Origin: Neomicrococcus aestuarii
Lineage (GTDB): Bacteria; Actinomycetota; Actinomycetes; Actinomycetales; Micrococcaceae
DNA length: 64,000 nt
Direction of reading: 5' to 3'
NCBI RefSeq assembly: GCF_014201135.1
Contig: NZ_JACHDR010000001.1
Location: 1,054,001 to 1,118,000 of the forward strand
Shown here: positions 18,256 to 26,550 of the stretch, one piece after another
Numbering within the stretch: position 1 is the stretch's first letter
Layout of the letters: each line of letters starts with the position of its first letter
The notes under the pieces: generated by a model
What the model was told of the DNA's origin: nothing
Seen by the model: only the letters and a program-made list of their open reading frames with translations
Databases searched by the model: none
Program-made: the position numbers and the translations under genes

Positions 18256-19938
18256 TTAGAGACTGGCCGCCGAACGGCCCGCAATCATCCCGCTGAACAA
18301 GCAACCGCCCAAGAAGGTGCCTTCGAGGGAGCGGTAGCCGTGCAGGCCGCCGCCGCCAAAACCGGAGGCCTCTCCGGCGGCGAAGAGACCCGTGATGGGG
18401 GTGCCGTCGTGGCGCAGCACGCGCCCGTCAAGATCGGTTTCGAGGCCGCCCAAGGTTTTGCGCGTGAGAATGTGCAAGCGAACGGCTATCAGCGGGCCCG
18501 CTTCCGGAGCCACGAGGCGACCCGGCGGAACCGTGCGGATCAGCTTGTCCCCCGCATAGCTTCGCGCCGCACGCACGGCGTCAATTTGGGCGTCGGTGCC
18601 GGTTTCACCCACGCCCGCGTCTCGAGCCGCGACTGTCTGAACGAGTTGCTCGGCGTCGATGAGCCCCTCGCCGGTGAGTTGGTTCATTTCATCAGCAAGT
18701 TCCCGGACCGAATCCGCCATGACAAAGTCCGCCCCGCGGTACACGAACACCCGGACCGGATCCGGCATCTCGGCGCGAGCGCGCCGCAACACGTCACGGA
18801 TGGATTTATCCGTAAGGTCCGGGTTCTGTTCAGAGCCGGAGAGCGCGAACTCTTTACCGATGATGTCTTTATTGAGGATGAACCATGAGTAGTCGTGTCC
18901 CGTGCCCCTCAAGCGGGTGAGCGTTCCGAGGGTGTCGAAACCGGGCCAGAGCCGGTCCGGCAAGCGGTTGCCCTGAGCATCAAGCCACAAGGAGCTGGGG
19001 CCGGGCAGAATGCGGATGCCGTGCTTCGGCCAGACCGGATCCCAGTTTTCGATGCCTTCCGTGTAATGCCACATCCGGTCACGGTTGATCACGCGGCCGC
19101 CCGCGTTTTCCACTGCCTCGATTCCGGAGCCGTCGACGTAGGCTGGAACGCCCGTCAGGAAGTGCTCGGGCGCGGATCCGAGCCGTTCCGGCCACGCGGC
19201 GCGGACTTTGTCAGGGTTGCCGCCGATGCCACCGGTGGCAATGACCACGCGCGGTGCGGTCAGTCTGAAAGATCCCACGACGTCGCGCGATGATACTTCG
19301 CCACGTTCGGCGCTATCGGGAGCCAGAATGTCGCCGGAGACTCCTGTGACTGCGCTAGTGGCGTCGTCGTAATCAATATTCTGCAAGCGGTGCCTCCAGC
19401 CGAACCGCACCTGACCGGTGGAGGCGGCGCGCAACACGCGTTCAATGAACGGCTTCAGCAGGCCGGGCCCGGTCCCCCACGTGATGTGGAAGCGCGGAAC
19501 TGAGTTGCCGATGCCGCCGGTCTCGCCGCGTTCGGCCCACCCCACCACGGGGAACAGCGAAACGCCGCGATCTCGCAGCCACGCACGCTTCTCGCCGCCC
19601 GCCCACTCCACGTATTTCTCGGCCCACAAACGCGGCCAATAATCCTCGGGACGGTCAAACCCTGCGGTCAAACCCCAGTCCTGCTTCGCGAGTTCCAGAG
19701 AGTCTTTGACGCCGAAGCGCCGCTGTTCGGGCGAATCCACCAGGAACAGCCCACCGAAACTCCACCAGGCCTGGCCACCCAAGTTATTGGGGCCTTCCTG
19801 ATCCAGGATTAAAACGGAACGGCCGGCCTCCACCGCTTCACAAGCAGCGACAAGACCGGCCAATCCCACTCCGACCACAATCACGTCAGCGCTAGAAGGG
19901 TGTGATGACAAGTTGGCATGGTGCTCAGTGGCAGTCAT
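18256..19938 (-). CDS. FAD-binding dehydrogenase (COG3573/KsdD-like)
   Basis: 560 residues. The N-terminal dinucleotide fold ADVIVVGVGLAGLVAACEAVEAGRSVLILDQE lies at 17-48 and the closing FAD motif GLFAAGEASGFGGGG near 527. Members are soluble FAD oxidoreductases related to 3-ketosteroid dehydrogenase; substrates are mostly unknown. It starts nine bases after the ThDP enzyme gene and so belongs to the same operon (ureohydrolase, ThDP enzyme, dehydrogenase). A role in oxidising an intermediate of that pathway is inference only. Confidence 0.87.
   Translation of the reverse strand: MTATEHHANLSSHPSSADVIVVGVGLAGLVAACEAVEAGRSVLILDQEGPNNLGGQAWWSFGGLFLVDSPEQRRFGVKDSLELAKQDWGLTAGFDRPEDYWPRLWAEKYVEWAGGEKRAWLRDRGVSLFPVVGWAERGETGGIGNSVPRFHITWGTGPGLLKPFIERVLRAASTGQVRFGWRHRLQNIDYDDATSAVTGVSGDILAPDSAERGEVSSRDVVGSFRLTAPRVVIATGGIGGNPDKVRAAWPERLGSAPEHFLTGVPAYVDGSGIEAVENAGGRVINRDRMWHYTEGIENWDPVWPKHGIRILPGPSSLWLDAQGNRLPDRLWPGFDTLGTLTRLRGTGHDYSWFILNKDIIGKEFALSGSEQNPDLTDKSIRDVLRRARAEMPDPVRVFVYRGADFVMADSVRELADEMNQLTGEGLIDAEQLVQTVAARDAGVGETGTDAQIDAVRAARSYAGDKLIRTVPPGRLVAPEAGPLIAVRLHILTRKTLGGLETDLDGRVLRHDGTPITGLFAAGEASGFGGGGLHGYRSLEGTFLGGCLFSGMIAGRSAASL
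19361..19371 (-). repeat. TACGACGACGC repeat, exact, inside a gene
   Basis: Reads Tyr-Asp-Asp-Ala in frame in the FAD dehydrogenase (DYDDATS). It may be a chance coding match rather than an inserted copy. Confidence 0.45.
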
Positions 19939-19947
19939 GCCCCCAGC

Positions 19948-21723
19948 CTATGCGTTCCCAGATTCCATTTCAGCTAGCTCGTCGAGGTGGGTTGGCGCGA
20001 ACATCTTCAGCAGTGTTTCCACCACGACGACGTTAGGCCCCTCCCCCGCGAACGCTTCAGTAAGCGCTTGACCCACGTTCTCTGGCGCCACCTTTTGGGC
20101 GGGCACCCCGAAGGATTCTGCGAGCGCTACGAAATCCGGGCGGGCGAGTTCGGTGGCGGTCGCCTTGCCGAAGGCGCCTTCCATGTATTCGCGCAGGATT
20201 CCGTAGCCGCCGTCGTCCACAATCAACCACGTGACGGGCACGTTGTGCTGTTTAGCGGTGGCGAGTTCGGAGATCGAGTACATCGAGGAGCCGTCACCGG
20301 CCACAGCGAGGACGCGTTGCGGCGTGTCATCGCCGTCTGCATCCCGGTTCTCGTACACGGCCAAGCCCATGGCCCCGCCGATAGCGCTCGGGAACCCGAA
20401 GCCGAGCCCGCCCGCACCCTGAGCGGAGTGGAATTCGCCCGAGCGAGCGTCCCAGCAGTTCCAGGCCCAGTACGCTGCGATGGTCATGTCCCAGAAGGTG
20501 TGCATGTTATCCGGGACGGCCGCGCGGATGTCCGCCATGAACTGGCGTTCTTTCGCGAGGTCTTGAGCGTCGAAGCGTGCCGTGACCTTCGCGAGGACGC
20601 GCTTGACGGCCTCGGCCGGCGTGACGTTCCCAGTCTCGGCGCCAAAGAGGGAAGCCCAATCGCGCGTGATCACGGATTCACCGGAAGTGGCATCTTGTCC
20701 CGCGTTCGTGAGGGCATCAGATAAGTACTCAAGGGCTACCTTAGCGTCGGCGCGAATACCGAGGGCGGGAACGTTGGATTCCAGCACGCGGGGTTCGGCG
20801 TCGATCTGAATGAGGCGACCGCGCGGAGCGAGCGTGAAGTAGTTGGAGGACACTTCGCCGAGCGACGATCCCACCACAATGAGAACGTCGGCTTCTTCGA
20901 GCACCTCGGTGGTGTACCGGTCTTCGATCCACGCTTGTAAAGAGAGCGGGTGCTCCCACGGGAACGCACCGTTTCCGCCGGGCGTGCAGATCACGGGAGC
21001 GTCGAGCTTTTCGGCGACCGCAAGCAGCGCGTCCTTGCCGCCCGCTCGGCGCACGCCGCCACCGGCCACGATCGCCGGACGCTTCGCTTCGGAGAGCCAA
21101 CGCACGGCCTCATCCACAAGCTCAAGGCGTGGAGGGTGCTCGTATGCTTCGGCGAGCGCGTCATCCACGGGAGGGACAAACACTTCGGCCAACAGAACGT
21201 CTTGAGGAACTTCAATCCACACGGGACCTTGCGGCACCGTGATGGCGTCAGCCCACGCGTCCTGAATTGCCGACGGAATACCGGAAGCGTGGTGCACGGT
21301 GCGCTGGGACTTGGTGACGTTCGCGGCAGAGGCCTTCTGGTCATCAAGCTGGTGCAACATGCCCTTGCGGCGAGCGCCCAAACCGGACAGTGGGATCTGC
21401 GACGCCACCACCACCATGGGAACCGAGGTTGCGTACGCTTCCTGCAGGCCGGCCAAGGACGTCAACGCGCCTGGACCCGTGGACAGGAACAGCACGCCCA
21501 CTTCTCCTGTAGCGCGCGAGTAACCGTCGGCTGCGAAGGCCGCGTTGTTTTCTACGCGGGAGGAGACGAAGTGCAGGTCTGAGCGCGAGAGCGCGTCGAA
21601 CAAGCCCAGCGCGTGCTGTCCGGGAATGCCGAATACGGTCTTGGCGCCGAGCGCCTCGAGGGTCTCGACAACGAGGTCACCGCCATTACGGCGCGCAACG
21701 GACGTGTCAGTAACTGTGGTCAT
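19948..21723 (-). CDS. Thiamine-diphosphate-dependent enzyme, possibly 2-ketoarginine decarboxylase-like
   Basis: 591 residues with three domains of the acetolactate synthase/decarboxylase family. The N-terminal Pyr domain carries catalytic Glu58 in SSRVENNAAFAADGY, a central domain includes PAIVAGGGVRRAG, and the C-terminal PP domain has GDGSSMYSISELATAKQ followed by VDDGGYG, where the usual Asn-Asn reads Asp-Asp. The neighbouring ureohydrolase suggests the AruI reaction (2-ketoarginine to 4-guanidinobutyraldehyde), but acetolactate-type chemistry cannot be excluded. The start at 21723 is preferred (GGAG upstream); the longer frame extends into the spacer. Confidence 0.85.
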   Translation of the reverse strand: MTTVTDTSVARRNGGDLVVETLEALGAKTVFGIPGQHALGLFDALSRSDLHFVSSRVENNAAFAADGYSRATGEVGVLFLSTGPGALTSLAGLQEAYATSVPMVVVASQIPLSGLGARRKGMLHQLDDQKASAANVTKSQRTVHHASGIPSAIQDAWADAITVPQGPVWIEVPQDVLLAEVFVPPVDDALAEAYEHPPRLELVDEAVRWLSEAKRPAIVAGGGVRRAGGKDALLAVAEKLDAPVICTPGGNGAFPWEHPLSLQAWIEDRYTTEVLEEADVLIVVGSSLGEVSSNYFTLAPRGRLIQIDAEPRVLESNVPALGIRADAKVALEYLSDALTNAGQDATSGESVITRDWASLFGAETGNVTPAEAVKRVLAKVTARFDAQDLAKERQFMADIRAAVPDNMHTFWDMTIAAYWAWNCWDARSGEFHSAQGAGGLGFGFPSAIGGAMGLAVYENRDADGDDTPQRVLAVAGDGSSMYSISELATAKQHNVPVTWLIVDDGGYGILREYMEGAFGKATATELARPDFVALAESFGVPAQKVAPENVGQALTEAFAGEGPNVVVVETLLKMFAPTHLDELAEMESGNA

Positions 21724-21757
21724 CGTGGGTGAGCTCCGTCGTCGTTCTGGGCAGGCG

Positions 21758-22762
21758 TTATTCAGCGGAAGTACCGGAAGCGGACTCGGCCGCAACCCGC
21801 GCCTGATCCGCGAACAGCGAGATCAGGTCATAAGCAACGTGAGAGCCGGCCACGCCGGTGATCTCAGCATGATCGTACGCCGGTGCCACCTCAACGAGGT
21901 CCGCGCCCACCAGGTTCATACCGCGCAGGCCGCGGATGATCTCGAGCAGCTCGCGCGAGGTGATGCCGCCGGCCTCAGGCGTTCCGGTGCCGGGAGCGTG
22001 GGCGGGATCGAGCACGTCGATATCGATGGAAATGTAGAGCGGACGGTTGCCGATGCGCTGGCGCAACTTGTCCACGACCTCGGCCACGCCTTGGTAGTAG
22101 ACGTCCGAGCTGGTGATGATGCCGAAGCCGAAGCGGCGGTCATCTTCGAGGTCGCGCTTGCCGTAGAGCGGTCCGCGCGTTCCGACGTGAGAGATGGCTT
22201 CCGTGTCCAGGATGCCTTCCTCGACCGCGCGACGGAACGGGGTGCCGTGAGTGTATTCGGCGCCGAAGTAGGTGTCCCACGTGTCCAGGTGAGCGTCAAA
22301 GTGAAGCATCGCCACCGGTTCGCCCGCGCGTTCGCTCGCGGCACGCAGCAGCGGCAGCGCGATGGTGTGGTCGCCACCGAGGGTCAAGAGCTTGGAGCCG
22401 TCGGCGGTGAGATCCAGCGCGTTCTGCTGAATGGTTTCGATGGCCTCGTTGATGTTGAACGGGTTCACTGCCATGTCGCCGGCGTCGGCAACCTGAATGT
22501 GTTCGAACGGGCTGAGGTCAACGGCAGGGTTGTAGGGGCGGATCAGGCGCGAGGATTCGCGGATGTGGTTGGCGCCGAAGCGCGCGCCGGGGCGGTAGGA
22601 GACGCCGGTGTCAAAGGGGACGCCCACGATCTTGAGGTCCGCTTGCTCTACTTGATCCAGTCGTGGCAAGCGCGCGTAGGTGGCGGCGCCGGCGTAGCGA
22701 GGGATTTCAGCGGCGTTGATGGGTCCAAGCTTGCCGTTCGCTTCGATGCGAATTTCCTTCAT
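21758..22762 (-). CDS. Agmatinase/guanidinobutyrase-type ureohydrolase
   Basis: 334 residues. The binuclear manganese motifs are intact: GGDHT at 129-133, [10 protein letters not shown] at 154-163 and [22 protein letters not shown] near 235-256. These enzymes split guanidino compounds into urea and an amine. The locus (symporter, XRE-cupin regulator, ThDP enzyme) fits 4-guanidinobutyrate or a similar acid better than polyamine synthesis, because no arginine decarboxylase or other polyamine gene is present. It is the first gene of the minus-strand operon, 35 bases before the ThDP gene. Confidence 0.9.
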   Translation of the reverse strand: MKEIRIEANGKLGPINAAEIPRYAGAATYARLPRLDQVEQADLKIVGVPFDTGVSYRPGARFGANHIRESSRLIRPYNPAVDLSPFEHIQVADAGDMAVNPFNINEAIETIQQNALDLTADGSKLLTLGGDHTIALPLLRAASERAGEPVAMLHFDAHLDTWDTYFGAEYTHGTPFRRAVEEGILDTEAISHVGTRGPLYGKRDLEDDRRFGFGIITSSDVYYQGVAEVVDKLRQRIGNRPLYISIDIDVLDPAHAPGTGTPEAGGITSRELLEIIRGLRGMNLVGADLVEVAPAYDHAEITGVAGSHVAYDLISLFADQARVAAESASGTSAE

Positions 22763-22800
22763 CGATGATTCCCGTACCTTTCGCGGAAGTTGCCTGTAAT

Positions 22801-22814
22801 GAAACAACAGTTTC
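22801..22814. promoter_or_regulatory. Palindrome in the ureohydrolase promoter region
   Basis: GAAACAACAGTTTC: five-base arms around AACA, 39 bases upstream of the ureohydrolase start. A candidate site for the adjacent XRE-cupin regulator. Confidence 0.45.
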
Positions 22815-22887
22815 TTATGATGCTATTTTCTGATGTGACCTAGGTCAAGTCTCCAGCACTGAGCTGAGACTTGCTAGTACCGGCGAT

Positions 22888-23487
22888 CTAGTACGACGGC
22901 GCAGCTCGGCCCGAGTGGGCGGCCGCAGGGACCAGGGTCCACAAGACCACGGCGCGCTCGCCGGAGGGGTTGCGCCACGAGTGCGGCTCGCGACCGGGGT
23001 AGGTCACGGTGTCGCCGGCGCTGAGTTCGATGGTGTCGCGGGAGAAACGGATGACGAACTCGCCTTCCACGACGTGCAGGACTTCGACTTCACAGTCCAC
23101 ACTGTAAAGCTCCGCTTCGCCCTCACCATACGGCTCGATATCGGCGCGAATCACCTGAACGCGCCGTTCCCCATGGCCGGTCAGGAGGCGCTCGTCAATG
23201 CCTTGGCCGCCGAGGTTGATCTTGCGGGCTTCGCTGCGTCGGACCACCTTGAGTGGCGGCTCCTCAAACAGGGATCCCACGTCAATGGAGAGCGCTTTGC
23301 ACAGATTCAGGAGCGTTGCCACGGACGGCGAGGTGAGATCCCGCTCGACGCGTGAGAGGAAGCCTTTCGTGAGTCCCGTAGCTTCCGCCACTTGGTCCAT
23401 GGTGAGCCTGCTCTGCTTGCGCGCGGCGCGCAATCGCGCACCAATGGCAAGGGATTCACTCCCCGCCTCGAGCTCAATTGCCTTCAT
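22888..23487 (-). CDS. XRE family regulator with cupin sensor domain (PuuR-like)
   Basis: 199 residues. The N-terminal helix-turn-helix (about 16-70: LRAARKQSRLTMDQVAEATGLTKGFLSRVERDLTSPSVATLLNLCKAL, in two blocks) is followed by a C-terminal cupin (~110-190, VLHVVEGEFVIRFS and PHSWRNPSGERAVVLW). Such regulators control amine and amino-acid catabolism. It lies between the ureohydrolase operon and the divergent sodium symporter, so it probably regulates both. GGAGAGG supports the ATG at 23487. The last residues, AAPSY, come from a dispersed-repeat copy. Confidence 0.9.
   Translation of the reverse strand: MKAIELEAGSESLAIGARLRAARKQSRLTMDQVAEATGLTKGFLSRVERDLTSPSVATLLNLCKALSIDVGSLFEEPPLKVVRRSEARKINLGGQGIDERLLTGHGERRVQVIRADIEPYGEGEAELYSVDCEVEVLHVVEGEFVIRFSRDTIELSAGDTVTYPGREPHSWRNPSGERAVVLWTLVPAAAHSGRAAPSY
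22892..22902 (+). repeat. TACGACGACGC repeat, one mismatch, at a stop codon
   Basis: TACGACGGCGC followed by AGCTC. On the gene strand it encodes Ala-Ala-Pro-Ser-Tyr immediately before the TAG of the XRE-cupin gene. Confidence 0.7.
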
Positions 23488-23597
23488 GAATGCCTCTCCA
23501 CTACTTCGCGTCTGCACACCGTGTTGCACTTATGACTACCATCACATTAGCCTGTGAGGCAATAGATGTTTCCTGCTAGTCAATATTTGAGGTGTCC

Positions 23598-25115
23598 ATG
23601 GAATGGATCAATATCGCGATCGTGGTGTTCTACCTGGTCGCAATGCTCGCCTTCGGATTCTGGGGTAAGAGCCGCACGAAGAACAGCTCGGACTACCTCG
23701 TAGCCGGCCGCCGCTTGGGCCCGTTCTTGTACACGGGAACTATGGCGGCCGTGGTCTTGGGTGGCGCATCCACCGTGGGTGGCGTGGGACTTGGCTATAA
23801 GTGGGGGCTTTCCGGAGCCTGGCTGGTCATCGCCATTGGCGTGGGCGTCATTCTCTTGAGCTTGGCCTTCGCGCCAGCCCTCCAGCGCTTGAAGATCTTC
23901 ACGGTCTCCCAGATGCTGACGCTTCGTTACGGATCCCGCAACGCCACCCAGATGAGTGCCGTTGTGATGCTCGCGTACACCGTGATGCTGTGCGCTACCT
24001 CCACTTCCGCATACGCCACCATCTTCGTGGTGCTGTTCGGTTGGGATCGCTGGCTCGCCATTCTGGTGGGCGGCATCATTGTGGTGATTTACTCGACCAT
24101 CGGCGGCATGTGGTCCATCACCTTGGCCGATCAGGTTCAGTTCATCATCAAGACCGTTGGCGTCTTCTTCCTCATGCTTCCCTTCGTGCTCAACGCAGCT
24201 GGCGGCTGGAGCGGACTGCAGGATCGCCTTGAGAGCGACTTCTTCACGTGGGACTTCATTGGCCTACCTTCGATCATCACGTACTTCGTGGTCTACACCT
24301 TGGGCCTTCTCATTGGTCAGGACATTTGGCAGCGCGTCTTCACCGCCAAGACTCCGTCCGTCGCCCGTTGGGGCGGAGCCACCGCCGGCATCTACTGCGT
24401 GCTTTACGGCATTGCGGGAGCGATCATCGGCATGGCTGCACGCGTAGCTCTACCCACGATTGACGTTGCAAACCTTGGCAAGGACGTTGTGTACGCAGAG
24501 GTCGCCATGAACATCCTGCCGATCGCCCTCGGCGGCATTGTGCTGGCCGCAGCTGTAGCCGCAATGATGTCCACCGCTTCCGGCGCGCTCATCGCAGCAG
24601 CAACGGTAGCCCGCACGGACGTCACGCCTTTCGTAGCGAGCTGGTTCGGCAAGACCATCACGGTCAACTCGGAAGAGAACCCGGAGCACGACATCAAGGC
24701 CAACCGCTGGTGGGTCTTTGCTTTGGGCTTGCTCGCCATCTTGCTGGCAATCTCCGTGAGCGACGTAGTAGCTGCGCTCACCATTGCCTACGACATTCTG
24801 GTGGGTGGCCTGCTGGTCGCCATTCTGGGTGGCCTCTTGTGGAAGCGCGGCAACGGCACCGGTGCTGCACTGTCCATGGTGGTGGGAACCGTGGTGACGT
24901 TGACCACCATGATCATCCTGGAAATCAATGCGGCCGCACCGTTTGATGGCATCTACGCCAACGAACCGATCTACTACGGCTTGATCTCCTCGGCAGTGGT
25001 CTACGTCGCGGCTTCGCTGGTCACGCGACCTACCTCCCCTGAGGTTCGCAAGAACTGGGAAGAACGCCTTGCGGGCCATGCCGAGCACGAAGGTGTCACC
25101 ACCTCCGCACTGTAG
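23598..25115 (+). CDS. Sodium:solute symporter (SSS family)
   Basis: 505 residues with about thirteen membrane segments. SSS hallmarks are SSDYLVAGRRLGPFLYTGTM near residue 30, a long GGASTVGGVGLGYKWGLSGAWLV block, and IAAATVARTDVT before helix nine. SSS proteins import sugars, amino acids, carboxylates or urea-like solutes with sodium. Divergent from the XRE-cupin gene and the ureohydrolase operon, it is likely the uptake system for that pathway's guanidino or amino-acid substrate. The ATG at 23598 follows GAGG. Confidence 0.92.
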   Translation: MEWINIAIVVFYLVAMLAFGFWGKSRTKNSSDYLVAGRRLGPFLYTGTMAAVVLGGASTVGGVGLGYKWGLSGAWLVIAIGVGVILLSLAFAPALQRLKIFTVSQMLTLRYGSRNATQMSAVVMLAYTVMLCATSTSAYATIFVVLFGWDRWLAILVGGIIVVIYSTIGGMWSITLADQVQFIIKTVGVFFLMLPFVLNAAGGWSGLQDRLESDFFTWDFIGLPSIITYFVVYTLGLLIGQDIWQRVFTAKTPSVARWGGATAGIYCVLYGIAGAIIGMAARVALPTIDVANLGKDVVYAEVAMNILPIALGGIVLAAAVAAMMSTASGALIAAATVARTDVTPFVASWFGKTITVNSEENPEHDIKANRWWVFALGLLAILLAISVSDVVAALTIAYDILVGGLLVAILGGLLWKRGNGTGAALSMVVGTVVTLTTMIILEINAAAPFDGIYANEPIYYGLISSAVVYVAASLVTRPTSPEVRKNWEERLAGHAEHEGVTTSAL

Positions 25116-25145
25116 CTCTGGCGACGGGTGCGATTGAGGGTGGGC

Positions 25146-25151
25146 TATACT
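25146..25151 (+). promoter_or_regulatory. -10 box for the riboswitch transcript
   Basis: TATACT a few bases before the conserved riboswitch core. The -35 element is not clear. Confidence 0.4.
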
Positions 25152-25157
25152 CTTCGA

Positions 25158-25325
25158 CTGAAGGGGAGTAGTTCCATCCTCAATCCGCCCCCACCATAAG
25201 GCGCTTTGAGGTAGCGGAAATGTCGACATACTGGCCGATTCCATTGTGAGAATTGACCCGGCATTCCACCTCTCGCTTAACACCCGTCATGGTGTTGCGT
25301 GAGGCGAGCGAGACCTTCGGCCCGC
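25158..25325 (+). ncRNA. yybP-ykoY manganese riboswitch
   Basis: The leader begins CTGAAGGGGAGTAG and ends GCGAGCGAGACCTTCGGCC, the two conserved blocks of the yybP-ykoY class. Between them a stem-loop with CGTCAT in its loop and AACACC/GGTGTT arms matches the second conserved arm. The class senses Mn2+ and generally activates manganese-export genes. It lies about 100 bases before a ferritin-like/VIT transporter gene. The expression platform was not resolved. Confidence 0.87.
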
Positions 25326-25423
25326 GTTCAAGCAGCGCGAGTGCCGAAGTTTCGCGTACCTTTCAACGTGTTACCTCGTCACTTCGCTCTTGAGTCAACA
25401 TCGAGCACGAGGAACACTCACCC

Positions 25424-26548
25424 ATGACAACCATTCCTCCCGCAGACCAGCCGTTGCTGGATAGGGAGCCCAGCAAGGCTGATATCCGCCGCTGGCAACA
25501 GTATCTAGCGGACGAACGGGCCGAAGGCGCCATCTACCGAGAACTGGCTAACCGCCGAGACGGCGAAGAGCGCACCATTCTGTTGGGACTTGCCGAGGCT
25601 GAAAAGCGTCACGAAATGCACTGGCTCAGCCTGCTAGGTGACCACGCCAACGATCGCCGACGCCCTAGCGCTCGCCGCATTCTTCTTCGTTTCCTGGCCC
25701 GCCACTTTGGCTCCGTCTTTGTCCTTGCCCTCGCGCAACGCTCCGAAGGCAATTCCCCCTACGCGGCAGACCAAGACGCTACGCGCACCATGGCCGCTGA
25801 TGAGCTCATTCACGAAGAAGTTATCCGAGGCTTAGCTATTCGCGGCCGCAACCGTATGTCCGGCAACTTCCGCGCCGCAGTCTTCGGCGCCAACGACGGC
25901 CTGGTCTCCAACCTCGCGTTGGTTCTAGGTATTGGCGCCACCGGCGTAGCGAACTCCGTTGTCCTGTTCACGGGCATCGCGGGACTCTTGGCTGGTGCAC
26001 TCTCCATGGGCGCTGGCGAGTTCGTCTCCGTTCGTTCCCAGCGCGAATTGCTGTCAGCTTCCAAGCCCACCCAGATCACCCTGTCCGCAGCCCCTGAGCT
26101 TGATATCAATGCCAACGAGCTGGTGCTGGTGTACCGGGCCCGTGGCATGTCCAAGGAAGATGCCGAACACCGCGCCGCCGAGCGTTTGGGCTACTTCGCG
26201 TGCGACTGCAACCCGACGTTCTCTCTTCAGCCGGAACTGCAAGAAGAGGACGAGGACGAGTTCGAAACCACCGGTTCAGCGTGGGGCGCCGCCGGTTCCA
26301 GCTTCTTGTTCTTCGCGTCCGGCGCTGTGATCCCCATCCTCCCGTACCTCTTCGGCATGGGTGGCACGCCCGCCATCATCACCTCCACGATCCTTGTGGG
26401 CATCGCACTGTTGATGACCGGTGGCATCGTGGGACTCCTCTCCGGGGCTTCACCGCTCAAGCGCGGCATCCGCCAGCTGGCGATCGGCCTCGGAGCCGCA
26501 GCCGTGACCTACGTGTTGGGCCTGCTGTTCGGAACTTCCGTGGCGTAG
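25424..26548 (+). CDS. Ferritin-like/VIT1 fusion membrane transporter (MbfA-like), probable Mn/Fe exporter
   Basis: 374 residues. The N-terminal ~140 form a rubrerythrin-like helical domain with metal-ligand candidates ERAEGAIYRE (31-40), EAEKRHEMHW (58-67) and DELIHEE. The VIT1/CCC1 domain follows (~150-374), with ANDGLVSNLALVLGIG, GALSMGAGEFVSVRSQRE, a cytosolic loop, and three more helices. This is the layout of MbfA, an inner-membrane iron exporter. The manganese riboswitch upstream argues that here Mn2+ is at least one substrate. A shared hairpin terminator overlaps the next gene's end. Confidence 0.9.
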   Translation: MTTIPPADQPLLDREPSKADIRRWQQYLADERAEGAIYRELANRRDGEERTILLGLAEAEKRHEMHWLSLLGDHANDRRRPSARRILLRFLARHFGSVFVLALAQRSEGNSPYAADQDATRTMAADELIHEEVIRGLAIRGRNRMSGNFRAAVFGANDGLVSNLALVLGIGATGVANSVVLFTGIAGLLAGALSMGAGEFVSVRSQRELLSASKPTQITLSAAPELDINANELVLVYRARGMSKEDAEHRAAERLGYFACDCNPTFSLQPELQEEDEDEFETTGSAWGAAGSSFLFFASGAVIPILPYLFGMGGTPAIITSTILVGIALLMTGGIVGLLSGASPLKRGIRQLAIGLGAAAVTYVLGLLFGTSVA

Positions 26549-26550
26549 CG

